DNA from: Hymenobacter sp. YC55
GTDB lineage: Bacteria > Bacteroidota > Bacteroidia > Cytophagales > Hymenobacteraceae
NCBI RefSeq assembly: GCF_029433095.1
Contig: NZ_JARNTX010000001.1
Coordinates: forward strand, 2,666,001-2,730,000
Direction: 5' to 3'
Length of the DNA: 64,000 nt
Made by a program: the position numbers and the translations under genes. Positions 52,662 through 61,444 of the stretch are shown here, in pieces. Numbering within the stretch: position 1 is the first letter of the stretch; every line of letters begins with the position of its first letter. The notes under the pieces are model-generated. The model was not told the DNA's origin. It made no database searches and saw nothing but the letters and a program-made list of their open reading frames with translations.

Positions 52662-54671
52662 ATGCCCGATAAGTTGATTGCCCCGCCCCGGCGGTTGTTG
52701 AGTATCTCATTGCTTCCCCTGTTTCTGCTGTTCTTAGGGCTCCAGCCGGCTTCCTGCGGTGGGCAAGAGCCAGATTCTCTTTCCCCGGCTCCTACCCCTG
52801 AAACTCCGGCTGGCCCGCGGCCCGCGGTGCCCAACGGGTACTTCCTGTTTCCCATCAAGCCAGGCAAAATCAATTTCCTGGCTGCCAGCATGGGCGAGCT
52901 GCGGCCCAATCACTTCCACGGCGGCCTCGACATCAAGACCGACGGCCGGGTAGACTTGCCCGTGTACGCCGCCGCCGACGGCTACATCTCGCGGCTCAAA
53001 CAAAGTAGCTTCGGCTACGGCAACGTGCTCTACATCACCCACCCCAATGGGCTGACTACCGTGTACGGCCACCTCAACCACTTCCAGGGAGCCACGGCCG
53101 CCGAGCTGCTACGCCGCCAATACGAAAAGCAGAGCTACGAGCTAGAGCTATTTTTCAAGCCCGACCAATTTCCGGTGAAGCGCGGCGAAGTAGTAGCCTT
53201 ATCGGGCAACACGGGCGGTTCGGCGGGGCCGCACCTGCACTGGGAAGTGCGCGATGCCCAAGACCACCAACTGAATCCGCTGCAGTGGGGTGGCTTCGCT
53301 GAAATTCAGGACCACGTTGCGCCCATGCTCCAGGCGTTTGCGGTAGAGGCGTTGGGCATCGAAGCGCGCGTACAGGGTGTGTTCGGCAAATCGGTGTTTG
53401 TGCCTAAAACGCCGCCCTTGCCCAACGGCGGGGGCTACGTATGGGCCGATACTATTTCTGCTTTCGGTTCGGTTGGCCTCTTAGTACAGGGTTTCGACCG
53501 GTTTGATGGGGTGTGGAACAAGAACGGGCTGCAACGGGTGGAAATCCAAGTCAACGGGCAGCCTTTCTACCGCCACGTGGTTGACGATGTGCCGTTTCCG
53601 GAGGGCACGCGCCAAGTGAACCAGCACATGGACTATGAGTGGCGCTTCATGCAGGGGCGGCAGTTCGAGAAGCTGTTTGTGGATGACGGCAACGACCTGA
53701 CGATGTATACCACCGGCCCCGAAAAAGGCCGCCTGCGCGTGGAAGACGGCAAGCTGTACACTGTGGAAATCCTGCTGGCCGACTCGTACGGCAACACTAC
53801 GCCGTTACGCTTCGTGCTACGCGGCAAGCAGCCAGTGTACTACAAAACGCGTTCGGCACTGGTGAAAAAACCGGCGCTACGCTACGACCTCAGCCGTAAC
53901 CTGCTGGTAGCCGTAGCCGCCGACCCCGACACGGCCGCCACGAGTGGGCCGCTTACGCTCTTCAAAGGCAACCGCCGCCTGACGCTGCGCCCGAGCTACA
54001 CGGTGCTCAGCCAGAACACCTACCTCTACGACCTGCGCGCCGGCCTCCCCGATTCGATGCAGTTCGGCGGTATCACCAAACGCTTCGACCGGCAGGCCCT
54101 TATCCCCTCCGGCCGCGACTTCGCCTTCACCACCGGCAATTTGCAGCTCGGCTTTGGCCCTAAAACTCTGTTTGACACGCTCTTTGTGCAGACCAGCTAC
54201 AAGGCGGGCATCTGGACCGTACAGCAGCCGCGCACTCCGCTCTATCACAGTCTCAGCCTCACCCTACGGCCCGAAACCGAAGTTGCTGATAAGACCCGAA
54301 CGGCCATCTACAGTGTCACGGCCAAGGGCGGCCGGGCCTACGTGGGTGGCAAATGGGAAGGCAATTCTATTACGGCGCCCATCAAAGCGTTCGGCCAGTT
54401 CAAGCTCCTCACCGACACCATTCCGCCTTCGGCCCGCTTGCTACGCAAAGGCCCGGCTGGCGTAGTTTTCAAGGTTGGCGACGACCTCTCGGGCTTGGCG
54501 TCCTACAAGTTGGAAGTAAACGGACAGTTTCATTTGCTTCGTTTCGAGCACAAGAACGCCACCCTTTTCTCAGAGAATTCCGATAAGCTTGGGCCACCCC
54601 TGCGTGGCCCCGCCACTCTCTACCTCCGCGACCAAGCCGGCAACGAAAAGGCCGTACACGTGGTGCTGTAA
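52662..54671 (+). CDS. M23 family metallopeptidase
   Basis: The protein is 669 residues from the ATG at 52662; a TTG eight codons earlier is rejected. The N-terminal hydrophobic segment ends in Q-P-A-S-C-G, a probable lipobox. The LytM-type zinc endopeptidase domain (about 60-200) has His86 and Asp90 (HFHGGLD), His137 (YGHL) and His191/His193 (HLHWEV), all expected metal or catalytic residues. The remaining 450 residues are beta-rich and uncharacterised, possibly Ig-like. It probably cuts peptidoglycan cross-links in the periplasm. Confidence 0.92.
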   Translation: MPDKLIAPPRRLLSISLLPLFLLFLGLQPASCGGQEPDSLSPAPTPETPAGPRPAVPNGYFLFPIKPGKINFLAASMGELRPNHFHGGLDIKTDGRVDLPVYAAADGYISRLKQSSFGYGNVLYITHPNGLTTVYGHLNHFQGATAAELLRRQYEKQSYELELFFKPDQFPVKRGEVVALSGNTGGSAGPHLHWEVRDAQDHQLNPLQWGGFAEIQDHVAPMLQAFAVEALGIEARVQGVFGKSVFVPKTPPLPNGGGYVWADTISAFGSVGLLVQGFDRFDGVWNKNGLQRVEIQVNGQPFYRHVVDDVPFPEGTRQVNQHMDYEWRFMQGRQFEKLFVDDGNDLTMYTTGPEKGRLRVEDGKLYTVEILLADSYGNTTPLRFVLRGKQPVYYKTRSALVKKPALRYDLSRNLLVAVAADPDTAATSGPLTLFKGNRRLTLRPSYTVLSQNTYLYDLRAGLPDSMQFGGITKRFDRQALIPSGRDFAFTTGNLQLGFGPKTLFDTLFVQTSYKAGIWTVQQPRTPLYHSLSLTLRPETEVADKTRTAIYSVTAKGGRAYVGGKWEGNSITAPIKAFGQFKLLTDTIPPSARLLRKGPAGVVFKVGDDLSGLASYKLEVNGQFHLLRFEHKNATLFSENSDKLGPPLRGPATLYLRDQAGNEKAVHVVL

Positions 54672-54770
54672 GCAAGTAGCGCTTGGATTAGTAGACCTAA
54701 GAGCTTAGTGCAACGCAATGGCACGATGGTAGCTCACGCTGCAGCATTTTAAGCTCTCTGGTCTACATTG

Positions 54771-55466
54771 TTATTTCTTTTCCAGCACCTCGTCAATTAG
54801 GCCGTACTCTTTGGCTTCGTCGGCGCGCAGCCAGTAGTCCCGGTCCGAATCGTCGTGGATTTGCTGGTAGGTTTTGCCGGTGCGTTCGGCGTAAATGCTG
54901 TAGAGTTCCTGGCGCAGCTTCACCACCTCGCGAGCCGTAATTTCAATGTCGGCTGATGGGCCCTGCACTCCGCCACTAGGTTGGTGAATCATGACGCGGG
55001 CGTGGGGCAGGGCGGAACGTTTGCCAATGGCCCCGCCGCACAGCAGAAAGGCGCCCATCGAGGCCGCCAGCCCGGTGCAGATAGTAGCCACATCGGGCCC
55101 GACGTACTGCATGGTGTCGTAGATGCCAAGCCCGGCATATACAGAGCCCCCGGGCGAGTTGATATAGAGCAGAATATCTTTCTTGGCATCTACTGACTCC
55201 AGAAACAGCATTTGCGCTGTTAGAATATTGGCAATGTTGTCGTCGACGGCCGTACCGAGAAACACAATCCGGTCCATAATCAGCCGCGAAAACACGTCAA
55301 TTTCAGCAAAACGAGTGGGCCGCTCCTCGATAACGGAGCGGGTCATGTTGTGGACAAACGTGCGTCCCTGGCCTTCGATGTGGCTTACATATCGGTCGAC
55401 GCTCAGGCCGCTGAGGCCCTGTGCCTGCACGGCAAATTTTCGGAATTCCTGCTTGGTTGACAGCAT
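54771..55466 (-). CDS. clpP: ATP-dependent Clp protease proteolytic subunit
   Basis: The protein is 231 residues from the Met beginning [14 protein letters not shown]. The serine nucleophile Ser136 is in A-A-S-M-G and His161 in M-I-H-Q-P; a downstream Asp completes the triad. '[20 protein letters not shown]' (landmark [11 protein letters not shown]) is also conserved. ClpP forms tetradecameric chambers that degrade proteins fed by Clp ATPases. No clpX lies next to it in this window. Confidence 0.94.
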   Translation of the reverse strand: MLSTKQEFRKFAVQAQGLSGLSVDRYVSHIEGQGRTFVHNMTRSVIEERPTRFAEIDVFSRLIMDRIVFLGTAVDDNIANILTAQMLFLESVDAKKDILLYINSPGGSVYAGLGIYDTMQYVGPDVATICTGLAASMGAFLLCGGAIGKRSALPHARVMIHQPSGGVQGPSADIEITAREVVKLRQELYSIYAERTGKTYQQIHDDSDRDYWLRADEAKEYGLIDEVLEKK

Positions 55467-55554
55467 AAGAAAGTGGAAATAATGGGCATGCCGGTGCCCT
55501 TCGGCTCGAAAGCCTAGCACTCAGGATAGCCCTGATGAAATAGAAAACGAGAGG

Positions 55555-55857
55555 TTAGTGGTTGCCCGAGAACCGCGACCAGCCGGTGCAGACAACCCGC
55601 AGACTTGCCGCGGCTAACTGGCGCCAACGGCCCGGGCGCGGCCCGTAGAGCCGCTCATGGATAGCCTCTAGCTCACGCCGCAGCTGGCGCTGGCCTGCCA
55701 CATACAGCCCTTGGTACACGCGCCGCTGCGCCTCGGTGTCGGTTTCCAGGTCGGCATCGAGTAGCTGCTGCAATGCCCATTCCTCGGCTTGGCCTGGTTG
55801 TGGAACACCGAGTAGATGCTGCTCGATTTGCTGCAGACGTTTCAACTCCGGGCGCAT
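55555..55857 (-). CDS. small protein downstream of ECF sigma factor
   Basis: This 100-residue, mostly helical, Gln/Leu/Arg-rich protein (MRPELKRLQQIEQHLLG) has a weakly hydrophobic C-terminal segment (LAAASLRVVCTGWSRF). It starts 4 bp after the sigma factor stop, a position often held by anti-sigma factors, and its N-terminal helices would suit that role. No domain was recognised, so the assignment stays open. Confidence 0.65.
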   Translation of the reverse strand: MRPELKRLQQIEQHLLGVPQPGQAEEWALQQLLDADLETDTEAQRRVYQGLYVAGQRQLRRELEAIHERLYGPRPGRWRQLAAASLRVVCTGWSRFSGNH

Positions 55858-55861
55858 AGAC

Positions 55862-56458
55862 TTAGTGGCTGAAGGTTTCGGTTAGCACGTTGCGCACCGA
55901 GTTGCGCAGCCGCTCTAGGCACTTAAACTTTTGCACCGTGGCAGAGCGCACGTTGCGGTACTGATGGGTGCTGGCGATTTGCTCTAAGGGTTGCTGGAAG
56001 TAGTAGAAAGACAGCAAAATGCTCTTGCACTTCTCCCCTAGCCGCTCCACATAGTCCAGCACCGATACTTCCTCGGCTGCTGCCCCCGCCTCGGCTGGTT
56101 CGCCTTGGTCAGGCATCTGCAGGTGCTCCTCGTTGAGGTCGGCGAGGTTGCAGCGCTGCCGACGGTCCACTTCCCGGCGCCAGATGTTGCGGGCCACGGC
56201 CACCAAGTAGGTACTAGCCGAGGCCGTGAGTTCCAGCGTGCCTGCCACGGCTTTTTCGTAAAACACAATCAGGGCATCGTGAAACACATCCTTGGCGTCC
56301 TGCGCAGTACCGCCATGCTGCAACACGTGGTGCCGCACCATGGGGAAAGTGTGCTGGTAGAGCTGCGTAAGGGTCTGGTCGCGGTTGGTTTGCAGCGCGT
56401 GCCGGAGCTGCACAGCAGCTTGCGGAGACGAATGCGGCAGAAGGTTTAGTGTTTTCAT
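55862..56458 (-). CDS. ECF-type RNA polymerase sigma factor
   Basis: This 198-residue protein has a region 2 at about 25-95 ('DAKDVFHDALIVFYEKAVAG', landmark AKDVFHDALIVFYEK; 'TYLVAVARNIWRREVDRRQR', landmark YLVAVARNIWRREVDR). Region 4 lies at about 135-190 ('ILLSFYYFQQPLEQIAS', 'RSATVQKFKCLERLR'), the promoter -35-binding helix-turn-helix. The layout is that of an extracytoplasmic-function sigma-70. It is cotranscribed with the 100-residue gene that follows. The trigger is unknown. Confidence 0.92.
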   Translation of the reverse strand: MKTLNLLPHSSPQAAVQLRHALQTNRDQTLTQLYQHTFPMVRHHVLQHGGTAQDAKDVFHDALIVFYEKAVAGTLELTASASTYLVAVARNIWRREVDRRQRCNLADLNEEHLQMPDQGEPAEAGAAAEEVSVLDYVERLGEKCKSILLSFYYFQQPLEQIASTHQYRNVRSATVQKFKCLERLRNSVRNVLTETFSH

Positions 56459-56772
56459 CGGAGTGCGAAGTCTACTGGTTAATCCGACTTTGTGTCAACT
56501 ATCACCCTTAGATCAAGCAATAAATTAAATCTATTTTGCCGCCCGCGCCTACTTCTTCCACTTTACAGCCAGCTAGCTCTGGTGTTCTAGTTAAGCACCC
56601 TCAAGCTAGGCCGCTTGATGCGCTGAACTTGGAACAGGGAGCAACTGGTTTTCTGGCTTTAAATACTAATTCCCTTTCTTTTGGGCAGACAGCTGGAGGC
56701 CAAGCAACTCCACTTGCACATCCCACCGTTAAGCTGGCGCGTACAGCAAGCGTACATTCCAACTCGTCTAGT

Positions 56773-57348
56773 ATGACCAAGCTAAATAAAGTCCGCCAAC
56801 CTGTTTTGTTTGCAACGGCAGTAGCCGCAGTGGCTACCGGAGTAGCGGCCTACGGCTACGTCCGCCGCAAAATGTACGCGCCGCTGCCCACGGTACCGCA
56901 CGTGAATCTGCACAAGTACAGTGGCTTGTGGTACGAAGTGGCCCGGCTGCCTACTCGCTTCGAAAAAGGCTGCCAGCACGTTACGGCTGAGTACAAAGTA
57001 CGCCCCGATGGCAAAGTCGACGTGCTCAACACCTGCCATAAAGAAGGACTCAACGGCCCCGTTGAAACCGCCAAGGGCATTGCCCGCACCATGGATGCCA
57101 CGTACTCCAAGCTGAAGGTTAGCTTCTTCTGGCCCTTCGAAGGCGACTACTGGATTCTGGACCTCGACTACGCCGACTATCAGTATGCCTTGGTCGGCAC
57201 GCCTAGCCGCGAAAACCTATGGATCCTGAGCCGCACCCCGCACCTTGAGCGCAGCCGCCGCGACCATCTTATTGGCAAGGCCCGTGAACTAGGCTTTCCG
57301 GTAGAGAAATTGCTGTTCACCCCGCAACCCATGGATGAAAAGCCGTAG
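56773..57348 (+). CDS. blc: lipocalin family protein (Blc-like)
   Basis: The protein is 191 residues from the ATG at 56773, whose N-terminus has a hydrophobic helix (VLFATAVAAVATGVAAYGYV). The lipocalin signature 'YSGLWYEVARLPTRFEKGC' and 'LDYADYQYALVGTPSRENLWILSR' (landmarks YQYALVG, LWILSRTP) match bacterial Blc, which binds fatty acids or lysophospholipids in the envelope. A longer open frame from 56536 adds 79 residues with no lipocalin features and is rejected. Confidence 0.93.
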   Translation: MTKLNKVRQPVLFATAVAAVATGVAAYGYVRRKMYAPLPTVPHVNLHKYSGLWYEVARLPTRFEKGCQHVTAEYKVRPDGKVDVLNTCHKEGLNGPVETAKGIARTMDATYSKLKVSFFWPFEGDYWILDLDYADYQYALVGTPSRENLWILSRTPHLERSRRDHLIGKARELGFPVEKLLFTPQPMDEKP

Positions 57349-57509
57349 CGTACTCGCGGCAGTCTGGGCTAAACCTATCAGGCCTAGCTGCCGCAGCTAC
57401 CGTGTTCCAAGCCGCCTGCTGGCGGTAAGATGTGCAGCGAACCGCTGCGGCTGCGCCGACTTTGCTGGCTAAGACTGCGGCCAAGCTTCCTGTGTTTCCG
57501 CGCTCCTGC

Positions 57510-57517
57510 TACATTTG
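57510..57517 (+). promoter_or_regulatory. putative -7 box (TACATTTG) for bcp
   Basis: TACATTTG fits TAnnTTTG and ends 16 bp before the bcp ATG, giving a very short leader. Assigned by eye. Confidence 0.45.
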
Positions 57518-57533
57518 CCGAAACACTTTGTCT

Positions 57534-57983
57534 ATGTCACTTCCCCAAGTTGGCGACCTCGCCCCCGATTTCACTGCCAAAGACCAGAACGGCACCACGC
57601 ACCGCCTCGCCGACTACCAAGGCCGCCGGGTGGCGCTCTACTTCTACCCCAAAGACGACACCTCGGGCTGCACCGCCCAAGCCTGCGATTTGCGCGACAA
57701 CTACCAAAGCCTACAGGCCGCCGGTATTCAGGTGCTTGGCGTCAGCATCGACAGCGAGAAGTCGCACCAAAAGTTTGCCGCGAAGTATGAGTTACCGTTC
57801 CCGCTACTTGTTGACGAAGACAAGAAGCTGGTAGAAGACTACGGCGTGTGGCAGGAAAAATCGATGTACGGCCGCAAGTACATGGGTACCATGCGCTACA
57901 CCTTCCTCATTGATGCCGAAGGCAAAATCGAGAAGGTGATTACCAAAGTCGACACCAAGAACCACGCCGCGCAGCTGCTGTAG
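57534..57983 (+). CDS. bcp: thioredoxin-dependent thiol peroxidase
   Basis: The protein is 149 residues from the ATG at 57534. The peroxiredoxin Q/Bcp pattern is clear: 'YFYPKDDTSGCTAQACDLRD' region with peroxidatic Cys46 and resolving Cys51 five residues later. 'VLGVSIDSEKSHQKFAAKYELPFPLL' (landmark GVSIDSEKSHQKF) and 'YGRKYMGTMRYTFLID' also match. It reduces hydrogen and organic peroxides using thioredoxin in the cytoplasm. The usual Pro in TPGC is Ser here. Confidence 0.95.
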   Translation: MSLPQVGDLAPDFTAKDQNGTTHRLADYQGRRVALYFYPKDDTSGCTAQACDLRDNYQSLQAAGIQVLGVSIDSEKSHQKFAAKYELPFPLLVDEDKKLVEDYGVWQEKSMYGRKYMGTMRYTFLIDAEGKIEKVITKVDTKNHAAQLL

Positions 57984-58083
57984 CCTTCGGGCACGGCCCA
58001 TTTTACGTCAGCCCGAAGCGGAACGGCAAGCCGCCCAGCCACTTCCTCCTTTACCTTATTCCTCATTTCACTTACTCGAATCT

Positions 58084-58986
58084 ATGTCGCAGGACACGTC
58101 TTTTGCTGCTTCTTCCGAAACGCACACGCCCGAAGCCACCAAGTCAGTTGCGGAGCTAAAACAGATTGCCTCCCAAGTGCGGCGCGACATCTTGCGCATG
58201 GTGCACGCCGTCAATTCCGGTCACCCCGGCGGCTCGCTCGGCTGCACCGACTTGCTGGTGGCGCTCTACTTCAAGGTGATGAAGCACACCCCCGAGCCGT
58301 TCGATCTGAACGGGGTCGGGCAAGACCTGTTCTTTCTTTCCAACGGGCATATCTCGCCGGTATTCTACTCGGTGCTGGCTCGTTCGGGCTATTTCCCGGT
58401 AAGCGAGCTAGCTACTTTCCGCAAGCTTAACTCGCGGCTGCAAGGCCACCCGGCCACCCACGAGCACCTGCCCGGCATCCGGGTGGCCTCTGGCTCGTTG
58501 GGCCAGGGTCTGAGCGTCGCCATTGGTGCTGCGCAAGCCAAAAAACTCAACGGCGACAACCAGACTGTGTTCGTGCTTATGGGCGACGGGGAACTGGAAG
58601 AAGGCCAAGTGTGGGAGGCCGCCATGTACGCCCCGCACCACAAAGTCGACAACCTCATAGCCTTCGTGGACCGCAACGGCCAGCAGATCGACGGCCCCAC
58701 CGAAAAAATTGGTGGCCTCGGCGACCTGCGCGCCAAGTTCGAAGCCTTCAACTGGCGCGTGCTCGAAACCGACGGCAACGACCTCGAAAAGCTATTGCCA
58801 ACCCTTGAAGAAGCGCAGTCGCTGCTTGGTCAGGGCCAGCCGATTATGGTGCTGATGGATACGCAGATGGGCTTCGGGGTTGACTTCATGATGGGCTCAC
58901 ACAAATGGCACGGCGTAGCGCCCAACGACGAGCAACTGGAAAAAGCCCTGCAGCAATTGAGCGTAGAACGGGCCAGCGACTACTAA
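58084..58986 (+). CDS. transketolase, N-terminal (thiamine diphosphate) subunit
   Basis: This 300-residue protein equals the N-terminal third of transketolase. 'HAVNSGHPGGSLGCTDLLVALYF' (landmark NSGHPGGSLG) binds the cofactor pyrophosphate, and 'GDGELEEGQVWEAAMYAPHHK' (landmark GDGELEEGQVWEA) begins the GDG-N metal/cofactor motif. The C-terminal half is a separate gene at 61445-62401. Split transketolases are common in bacteria and archaea, but here two unrelated genes lie between the halves. It acts in the pentose phosphate pathway. Confidence 0.95.
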   Translation: MSQDTSFAASSETHTPEATKSVAELKQIASQVRRDILRMVHAVNSGHPGGSLGCTDLLVALYFKVMKHTPEPFDLNGVGQDLFFLSNGHISPVFYSVLARSGYFPVSELATFRKLNSRLQGHPATHEHLPGIRVASGSLGQGLSVAIGAAQAKKLNGDNQTVFVLMGDGELEEGQVWEAAMYAPHHKVDNLIAFVDRNGQQIDGPTEKIGGLGDLRAKFEAFNWRVLETDGNDLEKLLPTLEEAQSLLGQGQPIMVLMDTQMGFGVDFMMGSHKWHGVAPNDEQLEKALQQLSVERASDY

Positions 58987-59078
58987 GCGCTTATTTGGGT
59001 GGTAATGGCGTTGTTTTTATACAAAGCCAGACTGGTATTGCGTTGCACTAACAGAGTTCTTTCCCTACTGCAAAGCGT

Positions 59079-59143
59079 TCTGGCCTTTCCTCTTGCGTCT
59101 GTACTGCCGTTTGGCAGACCGACTAACAAGGGGAAAGGCCAGA
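59079..59143 (+). terminator. possible terminator hairpin
   Basis: Arms 59079-59090 (TCTGGCCTTTCC) and 59132-59143 are perfect complements. An inner GTCTG...CAGAC pair (59097-59119) could stack. There is no long T run. It lies between the transketolase N-subunit and the VWA gene. Confidence 0.45.
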
Positions 59144-59157
59144 GTTAGTTTCTCTCG

Positions 59158-60561
59158 ATGGGCCGGTTAGTTGTTCTTCTGTGCTGGATGTTGTGGCTGG
59201 TTAGCGGGGCCGAAACGGGGTTGCACGCTCAGAACGTGCCGCCTGGAAAGCCGCGGGTTACGCGCATCTTGTTTTTGCTGGATGCCTCGGGCTCGATGCT
59301 GGCGCCGTGGGAAGGCCGCCCACGCATGGACGTAGCCAAAAGCCTGCTGGCCAAGATGGTGGACTCGCTGAACACGTACCCGAACCTAGAACTTGGGCTG
59401 CGGGCCTACGGCCACCTACACGACAAGTCGGAAAACAACTGCGAAGACTCCAAGCTGGAAGTGCCTTTTGCGGCCAAGAACGCCGAAGCCATTAAGAACC
59501 GTCTCAAAACCATCGAGCCCAAAGGCAACACGCCTATCACCTTCTCCCTGCTACAGTCAGCCGGTGACTTCCCCACCGACAACACGGCCCGCAACGTGCT
59601 GATTCTCATTACCGACGGTTTGGAGTCGTGCAAAGGTGACCCGTGTGCTACGTCGCTGGCGTTGCAGCGCAAACGGGTCTTTCTGAAGCCGTTTGTGATT
59701 GGCATCGGGGCGGAAAAGGAGTTTGGCAAGCAGCTGGAATGCCTGGGTCAGTACTATAATGCGGCCGACGTAAAAACCTTCCGCACCATTCTCAACGATG
59801 TGGTGACTCAGACGCTAGCTAAAACCACCGTGGCCATCAACCTCACCGATGAAGCCGGCAAACCCGTGGAGTCGAACGTGAATATGACCTTCATCAACAA
59901 CATCACGGAGCAGCCCGAATTCAACTACGTCCACTACCGCGACGCCCAAGGCAAACCCGATGTGCTCGACGTTGATGCCCTGCAGAGCTACGACTTGGTT
60001 ATCAACACGGTGCCGCCCGTACGTCAGCAAAACCTGCCCATCAAGCCCGGCAAGGCCAACGTATTCACCTACAAAACGCCTCAAGGCACGCTGTGGCTCC
60101 AAAGCCCGAACACACTGGGCAACCCCTACGGCACGGTGCAAGCCGTAATCCGACAGGCCGATAACGAGAATACGCTGCTGGCTCTCCCCTTCGGGGCGCG
60201 ACAGAAGCTGCTGGCAGGCAACTACGAGGTGGAGCTACTAACCTTGCCCCGCCAGCTGCGGCGCATCACCATCAAGCAAGGGCAGGAAACGGCCGTCACA
60301 TATGTTGCCCCTGGCACCCTCAACATCATCACCGACCTAAAAGGCTACGGCAGCATTTACCGCCTCAACGATGACGAGTCGCAGACCTGGATTTACAACC
60401 TCTCGGACGGGGGTAGCAGCAAAGTGAACGTGCCCATGCAGCCAGGGGCTTACCGCTTGGTATTCCGCACCAAAAACGCTACCGGCAGCAAATTCACCGA
60501 CGTACGCAACTTCACCATCCGCCCCGGCCAAACCACTTCAGTGAGTTTGTTTGGTAAATGA
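59158..60561 (+). CDS. secreted von Willebrand factor A domain protein
   Basis: This 467-residue protein has a signal peptide (about 1-25, ending LHAQ). The VWA domain (about 34-220) has a complete metal-ion adhesion site: D42-A-S-G-S46 (LFLLDASGSM), a Thr in 'KGNTPITFSL', and Asp in 'ILITDGLESC'. About 240 beta-rich residues follow and resemble repeated carboxypeptidase-like or Ig-like modules. It binds proteins outside the cytoplasm. It overlaps the next gene by 4 bp (ATGA). Confidence 0.9.
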   Translation: MGRLVVLLCWMLWLVSGAETGLHAQNVPPGKPRVTRILFLLDASGSMLAPWEGRPRMDVAKSLLAKMVDSLNTYPNLELGLRAYGHLHDKSENNCEDSKLEVPFAAKNAEAIKNRLKTIEPKGNTPITFSLLQSAGDFPTDNTARNVLILITDGLESCKGDPCATSLALQRKRVFLKPFVIGIGAEKEFGKQLECLGQYYNAADVKTFRTILNDVVTQTLAKTTVAINLTDEAGKPVESNVNMTFINNITEQPEFNYVHYRDAQGKPDVLDVDALQSYDLVINTVPPVRQQNLPIKPGKANVFTYKTPQGTLWLQSPNTLGNPYGTVQAVIRQADNENTLLALPFGARQKLLAGNYEVELLTLPRQLRRITIKQGQETAVTYVAPGTLNIITDLKGYGSIYRLNDDESQTWIYNLSDGGSSKVNVPMQPGAYRLVFRTKNATGSKFTDVRNFTIRPGQTTSVSLFGK

Positions 60562-61400
60562 TAATATCAGGAATGAACAAGAACAGTCATGCCACGCTTG
60601 CCGAAGCACCATTACAACATGCTCATTTGCAGCATCCTGATGATACCCTAGAAACCTTTGAGCAAGAGGCTAAGCTGCTTGCTACCGTAGGGTACGGCGT
60701 ACTGCCTGACATTTTCTCGGCCGAAGAAGTTGCCGCTCTACTGCGCACTGTAGAAGCTGCCGAAACCACCTCCCCTAATTTCCGCCGCAGCCAAGATGTG
60801 TTTGCCATCCGCAACTTGCTCGGTGAAATTCCAGCCCTGAAGGAGCAATTATTGACGCCAAAGTTGCGGCAGTTATTGGCAGTGCTTTTCCCCAGCACTA
60901 CACCTCATCTAACCAAGGCTATATACTTCGATAAGCCAGCCGGCTCCAATTGGCTGGTGGCCTGGCATCAAGATGTGATGATAGCCGTGGACGGCCAACT
61001 CGACTTGCCCGGTTATGGCCCCTGGACCAATAAGCAGGGTGAGACAACCGTGCTGCCACCCCGTCAGATTCTGGAAAGCATCGTCACCATTCGGCTGCAC
61101 CTCGACGACTGCGACGCCACCAACGGCGCGCTTAAAGTGGTTCCCGGCTCGCACCAACACGGTGTAATTCCCAACGATCAGCACCCAGCCTACACGCCGC
61201 ACGTCATAACCTGTGCGGTACCTGCTGGCGGCGTAATGCTAATGAAGCCCCTAACGCTTCACGCCTCCAACCGCAGCACAAGCACCCGCCCACGGCGCGT
61301 TATTCACCTGGAGTTCAGCGCCGCCGAGTTGCCGCAGGGTTTGCAGTGGCGCGAGCGGCAGGATATTTCCTTACCCAAGAAAGCCTACGTGTCAGCTTGA
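60558..61400 (+). CDS. phytanoyl-CoA dioxygenase (PhyH) family protein
   Basis: This 280-residue protein's ATG overlaps the VWA stop; an ATG at 60573 (MNKNSHATL) is an alternative. The Fe(II)/2-oxoglutarate facial triad is visible as His137-x-Asp139 (WHQD) and a distal His near 235 (LTLHASNRS), with a following Arg (TRPRRVIHLEF) for 2-oxoglutarate. 'GALKVVPGSHQHGV' is also diagnostic. Such enzymes hydroxylate small molecules; the substrate is unknown. Confidence 0.92.
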   Translation: MIISGMNKNSHATLAEAPLQHAHLQHPDDTLETFEQEAKLLATVGYGVLPDIFSAEEVAALLRTVEAAETTSPNFRRSQDVFAIRNLLGEIPALKEQLLTPKLRQLLAVLFPSTTPHLTKAIYFDKPAGSNWLVAWHQDVMIAVDGQLDLPGYGPWTNKQGETTVLPPRQILESIVTIRLHLDDCDATNGALKVVPGSHQHGVIPNDQHPAYTPHVITCAVPAGGVMLMKPLTLHASNRSTSTRPRRVIHLEFSAAELPQGLQWRERQDISLPKKAYVSA

Positions 61401-61444
61401 CGCGAGACAACAACTAGAAACACTACACTCTCCAACCTCCATAC

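Noticed and set aside
56536..56772. N-terminal extension of the lipocalin
   Set aside because: No signal peptide or lipocalin feature in these 79 residues; the ATG at 56773 gives a normal start.
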